NCBI RefSeq assembly: GCF_007993755.1
Contig: NZ_CP042467.1
Location: 1,079,501-1,143,500 of the forward strand
DNA length: 64,000 nucleotides
Direction: 5' to 3'
From: Microvenator marinus
GTDB lineage: Bacteria > Myxococcota_A > Bradymonadia > Bradymonadales > Bradymonadaceae
In this document: positions 1 through 8,167 of the stretch, piece by piece
How the letters are laid out: each line of letters starts with the position of its first letter
Position numbering within the stretch: position 1 is the stretch's first letter
Notes under the pieces: generated by a model
The model's input: only the letters and a program-made list of their open reading frames with translations
The model's database searches: none
What the model was told of the DNA's origin: nothing
Translations under genes and position numbers: made by a program

Positions 1-274
1 TTTCGCAGCTGACGATGCAATCGAACACGATTTCACGACCCGCTTCGATTTCTTTGGCGATAGCCACCTCGCCTTCCCTCGTCAGGAGCGTGACTTGGCC
101 GATACGTCTCAGGTACATCTTTACGGGATCGAACCCATCTTTCCACTCCTCACTTCCTTCTCCCGCCTGTACTTTAGCATTTCGCCGAGCCTCGGTGCGT
201 TGCCCGATGAAGTCATCTTCGACGTTATTGATTGGTGCCTTCTGCGATTTATTCTTTGTCTTTGTTTCGCCCAC
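1..274 (-). CDS. rpoD: RNA polymerase primary sigma factor RpoD, N-terminal part (cut by window edge)
   Basis: The minus-strand frame encodes a sigma-70 region 1.2 signature beginning at about residue 49 ([13 protein letters not shown], then [17 protein letters not shown]), the part of the primary sigma factor that contacts the promoter discriminator. The rest of the protein lies outside the window. An in-frame TAG at 338-340 bounds the frame. The best start is the GTG at 272-274, preceded by AGGTGG seven bases upstream. Only about 48 charged, low-complexity residues precede region 1.2, so a normal region 1.1 is missing or very short. Family assignment is firm. RpoD rather than an alternative group 2 sigma factor is likely but not provable from this fragment. 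Confidence 0.85.
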   Translation of the reverse strand, partial: MGETKTKNKSQKAPINNVEDDFIGQRTEARRNAKVQAGEGSEEWKDGFDPVKMYLRRIGQVTLLTREGEVAIAKEIEAGREIVFDCIVSCE

Positions 275-584
275 CGCTTTACCACCTGTGAGGTCTCCCG
301 AATCATTTGAATCGTGATCCAGATTCGGGTATGTGTTCTATCGTCAGGGCCAATCTGACCCCACCTAATTGAGGAAGCACTATCCATGCCACGTCTTCCT
401 CGTCCGGCTAACTCACTCTCAACGTGCGTATACCTGAAGACTTAGGACGATCATCCCATTGTCAACAAACCCCGAAACCTGACAAAGTTGTCACACTCGT
501 GTGAAAACTCTTTCAGTTTTCTGAGGACCGAGGAAGATACGTTCGGCGAAACAAAAACATTCCCCCCATTCTTTCAGAAATACT
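275..584. other. Intergenic region upstream of rpoD with a cluster of inverted repeats
   Basis: This stretch of 310 bases between rpoD and the MerR-type gene holds no convincing gene. Three small inverted repeats follow one another: GACAA-ag-TTGTC (481-492), TCACAC-tc-GTGTGA (491-504) and GAAAACT-ctttc-AGTTTTC (503-521). A TTGACA (complement of 460-465) reads toward rpoD but has no clear -10 box at the right distance. The repeats could be operator sites for rpoD or the 3' end structure of the merR transcript. There is no T-run typical of an intrinsic terminator. Confidence 0.5.
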
Positions 585-1274
585 TCAGGCGCACATTTCC
601 TTGAGGCGCTCAAGTTCCTTGCGAACTCCCATAATTGCCCCACGGCGATGCTGACGCCGCTGATTAGCAATGGACTGTAGCCGATTGTTCTCGGCCTCAA
701 GCCAGCCCTTTTCCTCAGTCATCGACTCTTGAGAGCTTCGAAGCTTCGAAATGACTTCGCGAAGCGCGTCAATCTCTGCACCCATCGCCTCAACGTCGCC
801 TCCAGCCCCTACATTGGCTTCAGCATCTCGAAGTTGCGCACTCAAAACTTCGTTCTCGAGTTCAGTCTGCTCAAGCATGTCGCGCAGAGACTCAATCTCG
901 GTACTCATGGACCGAAGTGCCTGCAGCTCCTGTTCGAGCTCATGAATCCGCTTCTCCTGCTCCGATGAAAGCAGAAGATTCTGTTGTGTGGGCTCGAGCA
1001 AAGACATTGGACCGTAACCACGACCGGCTTCCTTCATGCGCGCAAGCTGGTTCCTCGCTCCTGCGATGGTATACATCTCGTCGTAGAGCAACCAACGGAT
1101 AGCCTTTAAGAGCTCAAGATCCGCCTGATCGTAAGAGCGTTGACCACTCCTCGTCTTATGAGGCGTCAATTGGTCAAACTCCGTCTCCCAATAACGGAGC
1201 ACGTGAGGCTCCACTTCGAGCTCTCGAGCTATCTCCCCAATTTTGAAATACTTTTTTGCGCGCTGAGTTTCCAA
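585..1274 (-). CDS. MerR-family transcriptional regulator with long coiled coil
   Basis: The 229-residue protein has an N-terminal MerR-type winged helix-turn-helix (about residues 9-78: KIGEIARELEVEPHVLRYWE, with the RSGQRSYDQADLELL wing). The rest, about residues 100-215, is rich in E, L, Q and R and predicts a coiled coil for dimerisation. No metal- or drug-binding cysteine pattern is visible, so the effector is unknown. It lies just downstream of ihfA on the same strand, the last gene of the infC-to-ihfA block. A MerR gene following ihfA is an arrangement I recall from other deltaproteobacterial genomes. Target genes cannot be read from the sequence. Confidence 0.85.
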   Translation of the reverse strand: METQRAKKYFKIGEIARELEVEPHVLRYWETEFDQLTPHKTRSGQRSYDQADLELLKAIRWLLYDEMYTIAGARNQLARMKEAGRGYGPMSLLEPTQQNLLLSSEQEKRIHELEQELQALRSMSTEIESLRDMLEQTELENEVLSAQLRDAEANVGAGGDVEAMGAEIDALREVISKLRSSQESMTEEKGWLEAENNRLQSIANQRRQHRRGAIMGVRKELERLKEMCA

Positions 1275-1338
1275 TTCAACCCTCCGTGGCTGCGTGAAGC
1301 TTCCTTGCTCTTCGTTTCCACTATTCTAACGATTTGAA

Positions 1339-1620
1339 TCAGTCATTCAACTCGTCTTTTAGCACCTGGCTCACTTTAAAGCGGAGCACACGGCGCTCAG
1401 GAATCTCAATCTCTACGCCCGTGCGAGGATTGCGACCAATACGCTTGCCTTTTTCACGAACTTCAAACTTACCAAATCCACTAACTTTAATTGAGTCGCC
1501 GGACTCCAATGTCTCTTTCATGGTCTCAAAAACGGCCTCAACGTATTCCGTTGCTTCCTTCTTCGAAACTCCAACTCGCTCATACACAGAATCAACAATA
1601 CCGGCTTTTGTCATAGTCAT
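1339..1620 (-). CDS. ihfA: Integration host factor alpha subunit / HU-family DNA-bending protein
   Basis: At 93 residues it has the full HU/IHF fold, including the GFGKFEVREKGKRIGRNPRTG arm region with the RNPRTG tip that intercalates into and bends DNA. It should act as a nucleoid-associated protein in recombination, replication and promoter architecture. The start is supported by a strong AAGGAG site seven bases upstream. It follows pheT on the minus strand, the same order as in many Proteobacteria (pheS-pheT-ihfA), which supports the alpha-subunit call over generic HU. The 191-base spacer from pheT contains a perfect 8-bp hairpin and could carry its own promoter. Confidence 0.92.
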   Translation of the reverse strand: MTMTKAGIVDSVYERVGVSKKEATEYVEAVFETMKETLESGDSIKVSGFGKFEVREKGKRIGRNPRTGVEIEIPERRVLRFKVSQVLKDELND

Positions 1621-1758
1621 AATTGATCTCCTTAGGACAAAAAAATGCGTGTCCTTTCATGTCGGGAAAGCTTTTAAGCCCGCTCGATCGGAACTTCAAG
1701 GACAAAGAGCTTCCTAGACACGTTCGATGTCAGGAAGCCCCTGAGGTTGCGGTAATCG

Positions 1759-1778
1759 TTTCACTTAAACAAGTGAAA
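1759..1778. repeat. Perfect inverted repeat between pheT and ihfA
   Basis: TTTCACTT-AAAC-AAGTGAAA forms an 8-bp stem with a 4-base loop in the spacer between pheT and ihfA. It is not followed by a T-run in the direction of transcription (minus), so it looks more like an operator or mRNA structure than a terminator. A second weaker pairing, AGGACA with TGTCCT, lies just upstream of the ihfA ribosome-binding site. Confidence 0.5.
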
Positions 1779-1811
1779 TTTTCTGCACACTTGCATCCTC
1801 AGGTTTTTAAC

Positions 1812-4214
1812 TCAACGCAATTCATAGCCTCGGCTATGAATCGCGCCCAAGAAAGCCTGGTCGGCAGCCTGAATTTCAACGTCTGTGAGTGTGCGCTCCG
1901 AGCTCCGATAGGTCAGAGTTACCGCAAGACTTCGCTTTCCTTCCGGAATCGGCGCACCCGAATACACATCAAAGAGACTCATCTCTTGGAAAACCGCGCC
2001 AAATGCAGGGTCTCCTTGACGCAACTCACCAATCAACTCTTCGATCTCTGAGAAGGGTCGCTCAGTTAAGCCGATGATGGCAAAGTCTCGACTGACGGCA
2101 GGAAATTTAGATATGGGCCTATGCTGCGGCACGTCCCCAAGCCCCTCGGCTATCCACGACCACTCGAGCTCCGCTACAAAGACCGGACCTTTTGCGTCGT
2201 ATTGCGAAGCGAGAGTTGGGTGAACCTGCCCCACCAAACCCATAACTTTGTCGTCTACGAGCCATTCAGCCTGCACACCAGGGTGCAAACTCTCATGGAC
2301 TTGCGTTGGCACTCTCCACTCTCCGTGATCAACTAGCCCATGAGTGATTTCTTGAACCAACCCCTTCAGGTCGAAGAAATCCCACGGAACCTGGCCACTG
2401 AAGTGACTTTGACGAGCGCCGTACACAAGAATTCCAAGGCGTTGGCGCTCAGGCTCAAGGTAGACACGTCCGAACTCAAAGAGTGCGAGGCTCTCAGCCC
2501 GTTGCGCAATATTAACCCCAAGGGTCTTTAGCAAAGAGGGTATCAGTGATTGGCGCATGACCGACAACTCTGGTGCCAAAGCATTTGCCAGCACATCGCT
2601 CTTGGAGGCCCCGAGGAACACGCCCTGCTCTGCCCCATGAAAACTATAGCCGAGCGTTTCCGCAAACCCCTTCGCAAGGAGCACGGAGCGCGTTGTGCGC
2701 TCTCTTGCGAGCTTGGCCTTGGGAACGATGGTCGCAGACTTTCCGGGCTTTAATCGATGGACGTAGCCCATCTGGACCTCGGAGCGGGTCGGCAAGAGCT
2801 TGTCGAACCCGTGCAACCGGGCAACCTCTTCGACGAGATCGATAGGCCGCTCTATATCAGGTCGAAAACTCGGAACCGAAACCTCTAGACGCAAACCGTC
2901 TACCTTAGAATGTAGACCGATACTCGCCAGAAGACTGGACACCTCAGAAATCTCTAGCTCTAGCCCCAAAGTTCGGTGAACCAGATCTAGCGTCAATTCC
3001 ACGGCGAGCGGTTTGACTTCCTTGGCACAGATTTGAGTCCGCCCTTTAACCGCACAAGACGGAGAGATTTGACGCAGGAGGGCCTCTGCTGCCATCGCGT
3101 GCTCAAGAGTCTGTCCGCGGTCGATGCCACGCTCAAAACGATGGCTCGACTCCGTATGAAGACCCAGCCGCCTCGCAGTCTTACGCACGGTCGTTGGGTC
3201 AAAATAAGCGCACTCAAGAAGGATATCTGTGGTGGTCTCACTGACTTCGGTCGCTGCGCCTCCCATGACGCCAGCAATCGCGACCGGACCATTCTCGTCA
3301 GCAATCACGAGGTCGTCTTCAATCAGCTTGTGGATCTTGTGATCGATCCCCTCCAGAGTCTCTCCTACCTTCGCCCTTCTAACACATAAGGAGCCACTTA
3401 CTTTCGCGGCATCAAACGCATGGAGCGGCTGGCCGAGGTCCATCAAGATATAATTGGTCAAATCCACCACGTTATTGATGCTGCGAGTTCCGATGCTCGC
3501 CAGTCGACGACGCAACCACGCTGGCGCCTCCTCGACCTTAACACCCGAAATCTCGCTCAGGACGTAGTTCGGACAGCCCTCGGCGTCCTCAATAACCAAT
3601 CTTCGGGCCGTCGCCCCAACCTCTGCCGCCTCAAAATAAGGGGCTGATTCTCGAATAGGTCTTCCAACGATTGCACCGACCTCACGCGCCACCCCGCGAG
3701 CACTCAAAGCGTCCGGGCGATTAGGAGTCAGTTCGATCTCGACGACCGTATCTTCGAGTTCAGTCGCTTTGAGCGCTGGCATACCGAGCGGAAGATCCGG
3801 ATTCAGGATCCAAAGGCCCTCACTCGATGTTTCGAGCCCCAACTCCTCTTCGGCACATAACATACCCTCAGACTCGATCCCGGCGAGCGGTCTGGAAGAA
3901 ATCTCAAAGTCGAGCCCTGGTGGTTTGGCGCCGGGTAGTGCAACTGGCACGAGGTCTCCAGCCTTCATATTCTTGGCGCCGCAACCGATCTGCCTCAGCC
4001 GTCCATCACCGACGTCGACCTTACAAATCACCAGTTTGTCGCTATTGGGATGATCGACAATCTCATCGATCCGCCCCACCACCACGTGGTCATCTGCCAG
4101 CTCTTTGAGAGAGGCAACTTCAAGCCCTCGCAGACTCAATTGCTCGATAACACTCTTGAAATCGACGCCCTTGAGGTCAACCCAATCATTTAACCAGGTG
4201 CGTGCTACCTTCAT
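1812..4214 (-). CDS. pheT: Phenylalanine--tRNA ligase beta subunit
   Basis: The 800-residue protein matches the usual bacterial PheT length. It begins MKVARTWLNDWVDL, followed by the EMAP-II-like tRNA-binding domain (about residues 40-150, with HPNSDKLVICKVDVG), the B3/B4 editing domain, the B5 DNA-binding-like domain, and a C-terminal ferredoxin-like anticodon-binding domain (from about residue 705, ISKFPAVSRDFAII). With PheS it forms the alpha2-beta2 enzyme that charges tRNA-Phe; the beta subunit edits mischarged tyrosine. Nine bases separate it from pheS, so the two are co-transcribed. Nothing looks damaged. Confidence 0.97.
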   Translation of the reverse strand: MKVARTWLNDWVDLKGVDFKSVIEQLSLRGLEVASLKELADDHVVVGRIDEIVDHPNSDKLVICKVDVGDGRLRQIGCGAKNMKAGDLVPVALPGAKPPGLDFEISSRPLAGIESEGMLCAEEELGLETSSEGLWILNPDLPLGMPALKATELEDTVVEIELTPNRPDALSARGVAREVGAIVGRPIRESAPYFEAAEVGATARRLVIEDAEGCPNYVLSEISGVKVEEAPAWLRRRLASIGTRSINNVVDLTNYILMDLGQPLHAFDAAKVSGSLCVRRAKVGETLEGIDHKIHKLIEDDLVIADENGPVAIAGVMGGAATEVSETTTDILLECAYFDPTTVRKTARRLGLHTESSHRFERGIDRGQTLEHAMAAEALLRQISPSCAVKGRTQICAKEVKPLAVELTLDLVHRTLGLELEISEVSSLLASIGLHSKVDGLRLEVSVPSFRPDIERPIDLVEEVARLHGFDKLLPTRSEVQMGYVHRLKPGKSATIVPKAKLARERTTRSVLLAKGFAETLGYSFHGAEQGVFLGASKSDVLANALAPELSVMRQSLIPSLLKTLGVNIAQRAESLALFEFGRVYLEPERQRLGILVYGARQSHFSGQVPWDFFDLKGLVQEITHGLVDHGEWRVPTQVHESLHPGVQAEWLVDDKVMGLVGQVHPTLASQYDAKGPVFVAELEWSWIAEGLGDVPQHRPISKFPAVSRDFAIIGLTERPFSEIEELIGELRQGDPAFGAVFQEMSLFDVYSGAPIPEGKRSLAVTLTYRSSERTLTDVEIQAADQAFLGAIHSRGYELR

Positions 4215-4223
4215 GGCATCTCC

Positions 4224-5255
4224 TTAAAATTGTTTTAGGAATCGTAAGTCATTCTCGAAGAAGAGACGGATGTCGTTGACGCCGTACTTCAACATTGCGA
4301 CGCGCTCGACACCGAGGCCAAGCGCGTATCCTTGCGTTGTCTCGGGATCGATCCCGCCGGCGATCAAGACGTTGGGGTCAACCATGCCGCACCCAAGAAT
4401 CTCAATCCAGCCCGTCTGCTTGCACACCCGGCATCCAGCTTGATTACAGAACACGCAACCGATATCGACCTCAGCCGATGGCTCCGTGAACGGGAAGAAG
4501 CTCGGACGCAAACGAACCTTTGTCCCGACCCCGAAATAGCCCTCTGCAAACGCAGTAAGGGTCCCGATCAAATCCCGCATCGTAACCTTGGGGCCCAAGT
4601 GCAACGCCTCGATTTGATGGAACACTGGACTATGCGTGATATCGCTATCACACCGGTAGACGCGGCCTGGAGAGATCACCTGGATCGGTGGCTCATAGGC
4701 GAGCATGGTCCTTACCTGCACCGGTGACGTATGCGTTCTAAGCAGGCGTCCGTCAGGGAACATGAAGGTATCCTGCATATCTCTCGCAGGATGATCTGCC
4801 GGGAAGTTCAGCGCCTCAAAGTTGTGGAAATCGTCCTCAATCTCCGGCCCTTCCGCCACGTCGAATCCAAGATCCGTGAAGAGGTCGATCAGCTCCCACA
4901 TCACAGTTTGCACTGGATGCCCACCCACCACGCTCGGGGCGCGACCTGGCAGTGTCACATCCACACGCTCTTCTTCAAGACGACGAGCCAACTCAGCCGC
5001 CTTGATCTGGGACACCCGACCTTCGAAAGCTGCCTCAATCGACTGTTTCGCCGCGTTGGACGCCTGGCCCACGTCACGCTTTCCTTCAGGCGGCAGATCA
5101 CGCAGATACTTCATAAGCTCTGCGACCTGCCCACTCTTTCCAAGGTAGCGATTCTTGATTTGGATCGCATCTTCTAGCCGCTCACAGGCTCCGAACGCCT
5201 CAGAGCCCTCACGGCCGAGATCCTGCAACTTTTCGATCAACGCCTCAGTATCCAT
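4224..5255 (-). CDS. pheS: Phenylalanine--tRNA ligase alpha subunit
   Basis: The 343-residue catalytic subunit shows class II synthetase motif 2 (VYRCDSDITHSPVFHQIE) and motif 3 (GLGVERVAMLKYGVNDIR) near the C-terminus. It also has the CxxC...CxxC segment (GCVFCNQAGCRVCKQTGW) seen in many bacterial PheS proteins. The N-terminal 90 residues form the helical arm that binds tRNA. It activates phenylalanine with ATP and transfers it to tRNA-Phe. It heads the pheS-pheT pair. A strong terminator hairpin at 5277-5321 lies between rplT and this gene, so transcription reading in from rplT may be attenuated here. Confidence 0.97.
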   Translation of the reverse strand: MDTEALIEKLQDLGREGSEAFGACERLEDAIQIKNRYLGKSGQVAELMKYLRDLPPEGKRDVGQASNAAKQSIEAAFEGRVSQIKAAELARRLEEERVDVTLPGRAPSVVGGHPVQTVMWELIDLFTDLGFDVAEGPEIEDDFHNFEALNFPADHPARDMQDTFMFPDGRLLRTHTSPVQVRTMLAYEPPIQVISPGRVYRCDSDITHSPVFHQIEALHLGPKVTMRDLIGTLTAFAEGYFGVGTKVRLRPSFFPFTEPSAEVDIGCVFCNQAGCRVCKQTGWIEILGCGMVDPNVLIAGGIDPETTQGYALGLGVERVAMLKYGVNDIRLFFENDLRFLKQF

Positions 5256-5276
5256 TTACTTGCTCATTCTGGAGAA

Positions 5277-5321
5277 CCAAGAAAAAAGAAAGGCTCGCCA
5301 CGAGAAATCACTTGGCGAGCC
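5277..5321 (-). terminator. Intrinsic terminator/attenuator between rplT and pheS
   Basis: On the minus strand a perfect 9-bp stem (GGCTCGCCA, 5313-5321, pairing with TGGCGAGCC, 5292-5300, loop of 12) is followed directly by a T-rich run (complement of 5279-5290). This is a classic intrinsic terminator located downstream of rplT and 37 bases before the pheS start. It either ends the infC-rpmI-rplT transcript or acts as a leader attenuator for pheST. Confidence 0.85.
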
Positions 5322-5345
5322 GGTCGAACATTCAGAACGGTTGTC

Positions 5346-5702
5346 TTAGCCGTTGGCGGTCCGAGCAGCCTTCGCGACTTCGCTAAAGCCTGCTGGATCA
5401 AAAATCGCCAATTCAGCCAAGATCTTACGATCGAGTTCAATATCAGCCTTATTCAATCCGCCGATGAGTCGGCTGTAGCTCAATCCGTTGAGACGAGCTG
5501 CAGCGTTGATTCTGGCGATCCAAAGACGTCGGAACTGGCGCTTACGCTGACGACGATCGCGGTAGGCATAAGCCCAAGCGCGATGAACGGTTTGCTTCGC
5601 ATGCTTGTAAAGCTTGCTGCGAGCTCCTCTGTAACCTTTTGCTGCCTTCAGATACTTGTTCCGACGGCGGCGAGCTTTAAAGCCTCGTTTTACGCGTGGC
5701 AT
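5346..5702 (-). CDS. rplT: 50S ribosomal protein L20
   Basis: The 118-residue, strongly basic protein starts [26 protein letters not shown], the diagnostic L20 N-terminus. L20 binds 23S rRNA early in large-subunit assembly and, in several bacteria, represses its own infC-rpmI-rplT operon by binding a leader that mimics rRNA. It follows rpmI after 45 bases, which contain a GACGCTT-tc-AAGCGTC hairpin. The length and gene order are normal. Confidence 0.98.
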   Translation of the reverse strand: MPRVKRGFKARRRRNKYLKAAKGYRGARSKLYKHAKQTVHRAWAYAYRDRRQRKRQFRRLWIARINAAARLNGLSYSRLIGGLNKADIELDRKILAELAIFDPAGFSEVAKAARTANG

Positions 5703-5747
5703 AGGTGTCCTCTACATTAACCAGGACGCTTTCAAGCGTCGTCATCA

Positions 5748-5945
5748 TTAAACGTACGGGAGAAGCTTTCGAATCGTCGCCGAATCGGTTGCGTTCATGT
5801 ACCCATCTTGACGAAGATGTCGCTTACGCTTTGAGCTCTTCTTGGTCAAAATGTGGTTACGAAAGCCGCGACGGTATTTAACCTTCCCGCTCTTACTAAT
5901 TTTGAAACGCTTCGCAGCGCCTCGGTGTGTCTTCATCTTCGGCAT
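5748..5945 (-). CDS. rpmI: 50S ribosomal protein L35
   Basis: The 65-residue basic protein ([21 protein letters not shown], then the [16 protein letters not shown]-type segment) is a typical L35. It lies between infC and rplT as in most bacteria. About 105 bases separate it from infC, more than expected for tight coupling; no gene is visible in that spacer. Confidence 0.97.
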   Translation of the reverse strand: MPKMKTHRGAAKRFKISKSGKVKYRRGFRNHILTKKSSKRKRHLRQDGYMNATDSATIRKLLPYV

Positions 5946-6050
5946 CGTGGGCCTCTGAATTCAAAGTAGATAATATTTGCAAAACTCTAGCCCGCTCAGC
6001 GAGCGAGGGCGCGAACTATTCCAGCCTCTAAGAGGTTCGTCAAGCGCTTT

Positions 6051-6575
6051 TTACTCTTTGTTGCTCGATTTGGGCGACAACATCATTCCCATGTTGCGGC
6101 CCTCTAGCTTCGGAGTTTGCTCGACATCAGCGATCTCAACCAAAATACCTGCAGCGCGATGAAGCATCTCCGACGCAATCTCAGGGTGAGTGATCTCACG
6201 TCCCCTGAACATCACGGTGAACTTCACCTTATTTCCCTCTTCGAGGAACTTCTTCGCATGACGAACTTTGGTCATGAAATCGTGATCATCGGTCTTTGGC
6301 CGCATCTTGACTTCTTTGAGCTCAACTCTTGAAGACTTCTTGCGGGCCTCAGCCGATCGCTTCTTTTGTTGGTATTTGTATTTGCCGTAATCCATGATTC
6401 GGCAGACTGGCGGTTTCGCATTTGGTGCAACCTCGACCAAGTCGAGACCAAACTCTTCGGCTTTATCCAGGGCATCATCTAAAGTCATGATCCCTAACTG
6501 TTCGCCATCAGGATCAATAATCCTGACTTCCGCTGATCGAATTCGCCTGTTTACCCGTGGGTCTTTCTCCGCCAT
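6051..6575 (-). CDS. infC: Translation initiation factor IF-3
   Basis: The chosen ATG (6573-6575) gives 174 residues beginning MAEKDPRVNRRIRSAEVRII, the usual IF-3 N-terminus. The N-domain (residues 1-80, ending PPVCRIMDYGKYKYQQKK) is joined by a lysine-rich linker to the C-domain (EVKMRPKTDDHDFMTKV). IF-3 binds the 30S subunit, prevents premature 50S joining and checks start-codon pairing. An AGGAG lies 12 bases upstream, a slightly long spacing. A longer frame to 6629 exists, but its extra codons coincide with a terminator hairpin and are unlikely to be translated. It heads infC-rpmI-rplT. Confidence 0.95.
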   Translation of the reverse strand: MAEKDPRVNRRIRSAEVRIIDPDGEQLGIMTLDDALDKAEEFGLDLVEVAPNAKPPVCRIMDYGKYKYQQKKRSAEARKKSSRVELKEVKMRPKTDDHDFMTKVRHAKKFLEEGNKVKFTVMFRGREITHPEIASEMLHRAAGILVEIADVEQTPKLEGRNMGMMLSPKSSNKE

Positions 6576-6599
6576 GTAGCTGACATTCTCCTCAAATAG

Positions 6600-6636
6600 C
6601 CAAAACAAAAAGGGCAGGACGCTGTTCATCCTGCCC
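6600..6636 (-). terminator. Intrinsic terminator between tRNA-Val and infC
   Basis: On the minus strand GGGCAGGA (complement of 6629-6636) pairs with TCCTGCCC (complement of 6612-6619) around a 9-base loop, followed by TTTTTGTTTTG (complement of 6601-6611). It lies 76 bases downstream of the tRNA and about 25 bases before the infC ribosome-binding site. It could be the tRNA terminator or an attenuator in the infC leader. Confidence 0.85.
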
Positions 6637-6712
6637 AGTTTACGATTTAACCGGACCCCGAGGCCGAGTCAAATCGCGGTGATGTCCTCCACCAATTTTG
6701 ATGGGTGGACCA

Positions 6713-6784
<72 letters not shown>

Positions 6785-6810
6785 CTTCACTCATTCCTGA
6801 GCGCTGAGGG

Positions 6811-6839
6811 GGTCTATCAACGCGCCTAATTCCTGTCAA
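6811..6839 (-). promoter_or_regulatory. Candidate sigma-70 promoter for tRNA-Val
   Basis: On the minus strand a perfect TTGACA (-35, complement of 6834-6839) is followed after 17 bases by TAGACC (-10-like, complement of 6811-6816). Transcription would start about 20 bases before the tRNA. The -35 is ideal and the -10 is poor, so this is a reasonable but unproven call. Confidence 0.5.
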
Positions 6840-6992
6840 CACGATTTCTTCCATGAAATGCGAATCCCGAAACTTTTTCCAACCGCAATATGGGATCGCG
6901 TCTGGTGAAGACGACACCACAATGGTAAGAACTCGCCCGAATTGAACATGCTTTTAATCAACCACACAAGAACAATACGAGAGAGATCGACG

Positions 6993-7625
6993 ATGAGAAT
7001 GATACTAGTGGGCCCGCCTGGTGCTGGCAAAGGAACTCAAGCAAGCTTTCTGGTTGAAGCCTACGGCGTGACTCATCTTTCATCTGGAGACATGCTCCGT
7101 TCGGCAGTGGCCAATGGGACGCAACTCGGCAAAGAAGCCGATGCCTTTATGAAAGCCGGCAACCTCGTGCCCGACGAATTGGTCATCAACCTCGTTCTCG
7201 AGCGCATCCAAGAAGCCGACTGCAAGACCGGCTTTTTGCTCGATGGATTCCCACGAACCCGTCCTCAAGCCGAAGCCCTTGACGCCGCCCTTTCAAACGC
7301 AGGTGTTCAACTCGATGGGGTCCTCTTAATCGAGGTCCCCGACGAGCTCATTGAAGAACGGATCACCGGCCGTCGTAGCGATCCAGTAACCGGCCAGATC
7401 TATCACCTCAGCTTCAATCCTCCTCCGGAAGACATCAAAGATCGCCTCGTCCATCGTAAGGACGATACCGTGGAGGCCTGCCGGGCACGCCTGCAAAAGT
7501 ATCATAGCGAAACCACCCCGATCGTCCCCTTCTACGAGAGCAAAGGGTTGTTGATCAGGGTGGACGGCGTTGGGAAACCAGAAGAGGTGACCGAACGCAT
7601 CAAAGAGGCGATCGGCGAGCTGTGA
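6993..7625 (+). CDS. adk: Adenylate kinase
   Basis: The ATG at 6993 gives 210 residues starting MRMILVGPPGAGKGTQ, the adenylate kinase P-loop. Further signatures are the DGFPRT motif that binds AMP and a LID region (about residues 120-160, GRRSDPVTGQIYH) without the four zinc cysteines found in some Gram-positive enzymes. It interconverts ATP, AMP and ADP in the cytoplasm. A longer upstream frame from 6942 lacks family similarity. Its last codons overlap the GTG start of the next gene by four bases, so the two are translationally coupled. Confidence 0.97.
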   Translation: MRMILVGPPGAGKGTQASFLVEAYGVTHLSSGDMLRSAVANGTQLGKEADAFMKAGNLVPDELVINLVLERIQEADCKTGFLLDGFPRTRPQAEALDAALSNAGVQLDGVLLIEVPDELIEERITGRRSDPVTGQIYHLSFNPPPEDIKDRLVHRKDDTVEACRARLQKYHSETTPIVPFYESKGLLIRVDGVGKPEEVTERIKEAIGEL

Positions 7626-8026
7626 ATGACTTCACTTCCATCGTGCGAAAGGCTGCAGCCAAGGCGCAGCTTACACCTAGCCCAAAGCTCCTGAAGGAAA
7701 CGTGGTCTGTGCTTGTTGGGGAAGAACTCGCGGCAAAGACCGAGCCCCTTTCGCTCAATGAAGGCGTGTTAGAGGTCGCCATTCCCGAATCTTGGGAAGG
7801 TCAAACAAAGAAGATTGCCAAGCGCATTAAACAAGACGTGAGCGCCTTTTTTCCGTCCGTAAAAAGTGTGTCTTGCGTGGCCGACGCGAACCCCAAACGC
7901 CTCAAACTGACCGATGCGGAAGCGGCTTTGGATTCGACTGAGGAGCCGAGCGTGGACGATTCACTCGAGGCCACGCTCCAACGAATTGAACGGCTGATGC
8001 TCAAGCGAGATCTTCAGAACAAGTGA
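7622..8026 (+). CDS. DciA-like DUF721 protein
   Basis: The 134-residue protein has the DUF721/DciA pattern at residues 15-85 (LKETWSVLVGEELAAKTEPLSL, then GVLEVAIPESWEGQTKKIAKRI). In bacteria lacking DnaC/DnaI-type loaders, DciA assists loading of the DnaB replicative helicase; that role is known for the family and only inferred here. The C-terminal third is acidic and probably disordered. It starts with GTG overlapping the adk stop. Confidence 0.75.
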   Translation: MNDFTSIVRKAAAKAQLTPSPKLLKETWSVLVGEELAAKTEPLSLNEGVLEVAIPESWEGQTKKIAKRIKQDVSAFFPSVKSVSCVADANPKRLKLTDAEAALDSTEEPSVDDSLEATLQRIERLMLKRDLQNK

Positions 8027-8028
8027 AC

Positions 8029-8057
8029 TTGCCACTCGACGGCTAATTCGCTATGGA
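8029..8057 (+). promoter_or_regulatory. Candidate promoter of the DEAD-box helicase gene
   Basis: TTGCCA (8029-8034) and TATGGA (8052-8057) are separated by 17 bases in the 141-base gap before the helicase start. This would give a leader of about 100 bases. The -10 match is weak. Confidence 0.35.
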
Positions 8058-8167
8058 TGCGCTGCAAAATAATGTCATGCAAGCAAAGTACGGAAGCTGG
8101 CGCGACGATTCGACGGCACCTGACGTGCCAAATGCCGAGCACTCAAGCTCAACGGAATAGAGATAAG

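Noticed and set aside
491-700. Possible small minus-strand gene after merR
   Set aside because: Overlaps merR in another frame; composition is not protein-like and no ribosome-binding site is seen.
5256-5345. pheS leader peptide
   Set aside because: No short frame rich in Phe codons found in front of the terminator.
6576-6629. Longer infC start
   Set aside because: The extra 18 codons coincide with the terminator hairpin and T-run, and IF-3 similarity begins at the downstream ATG.
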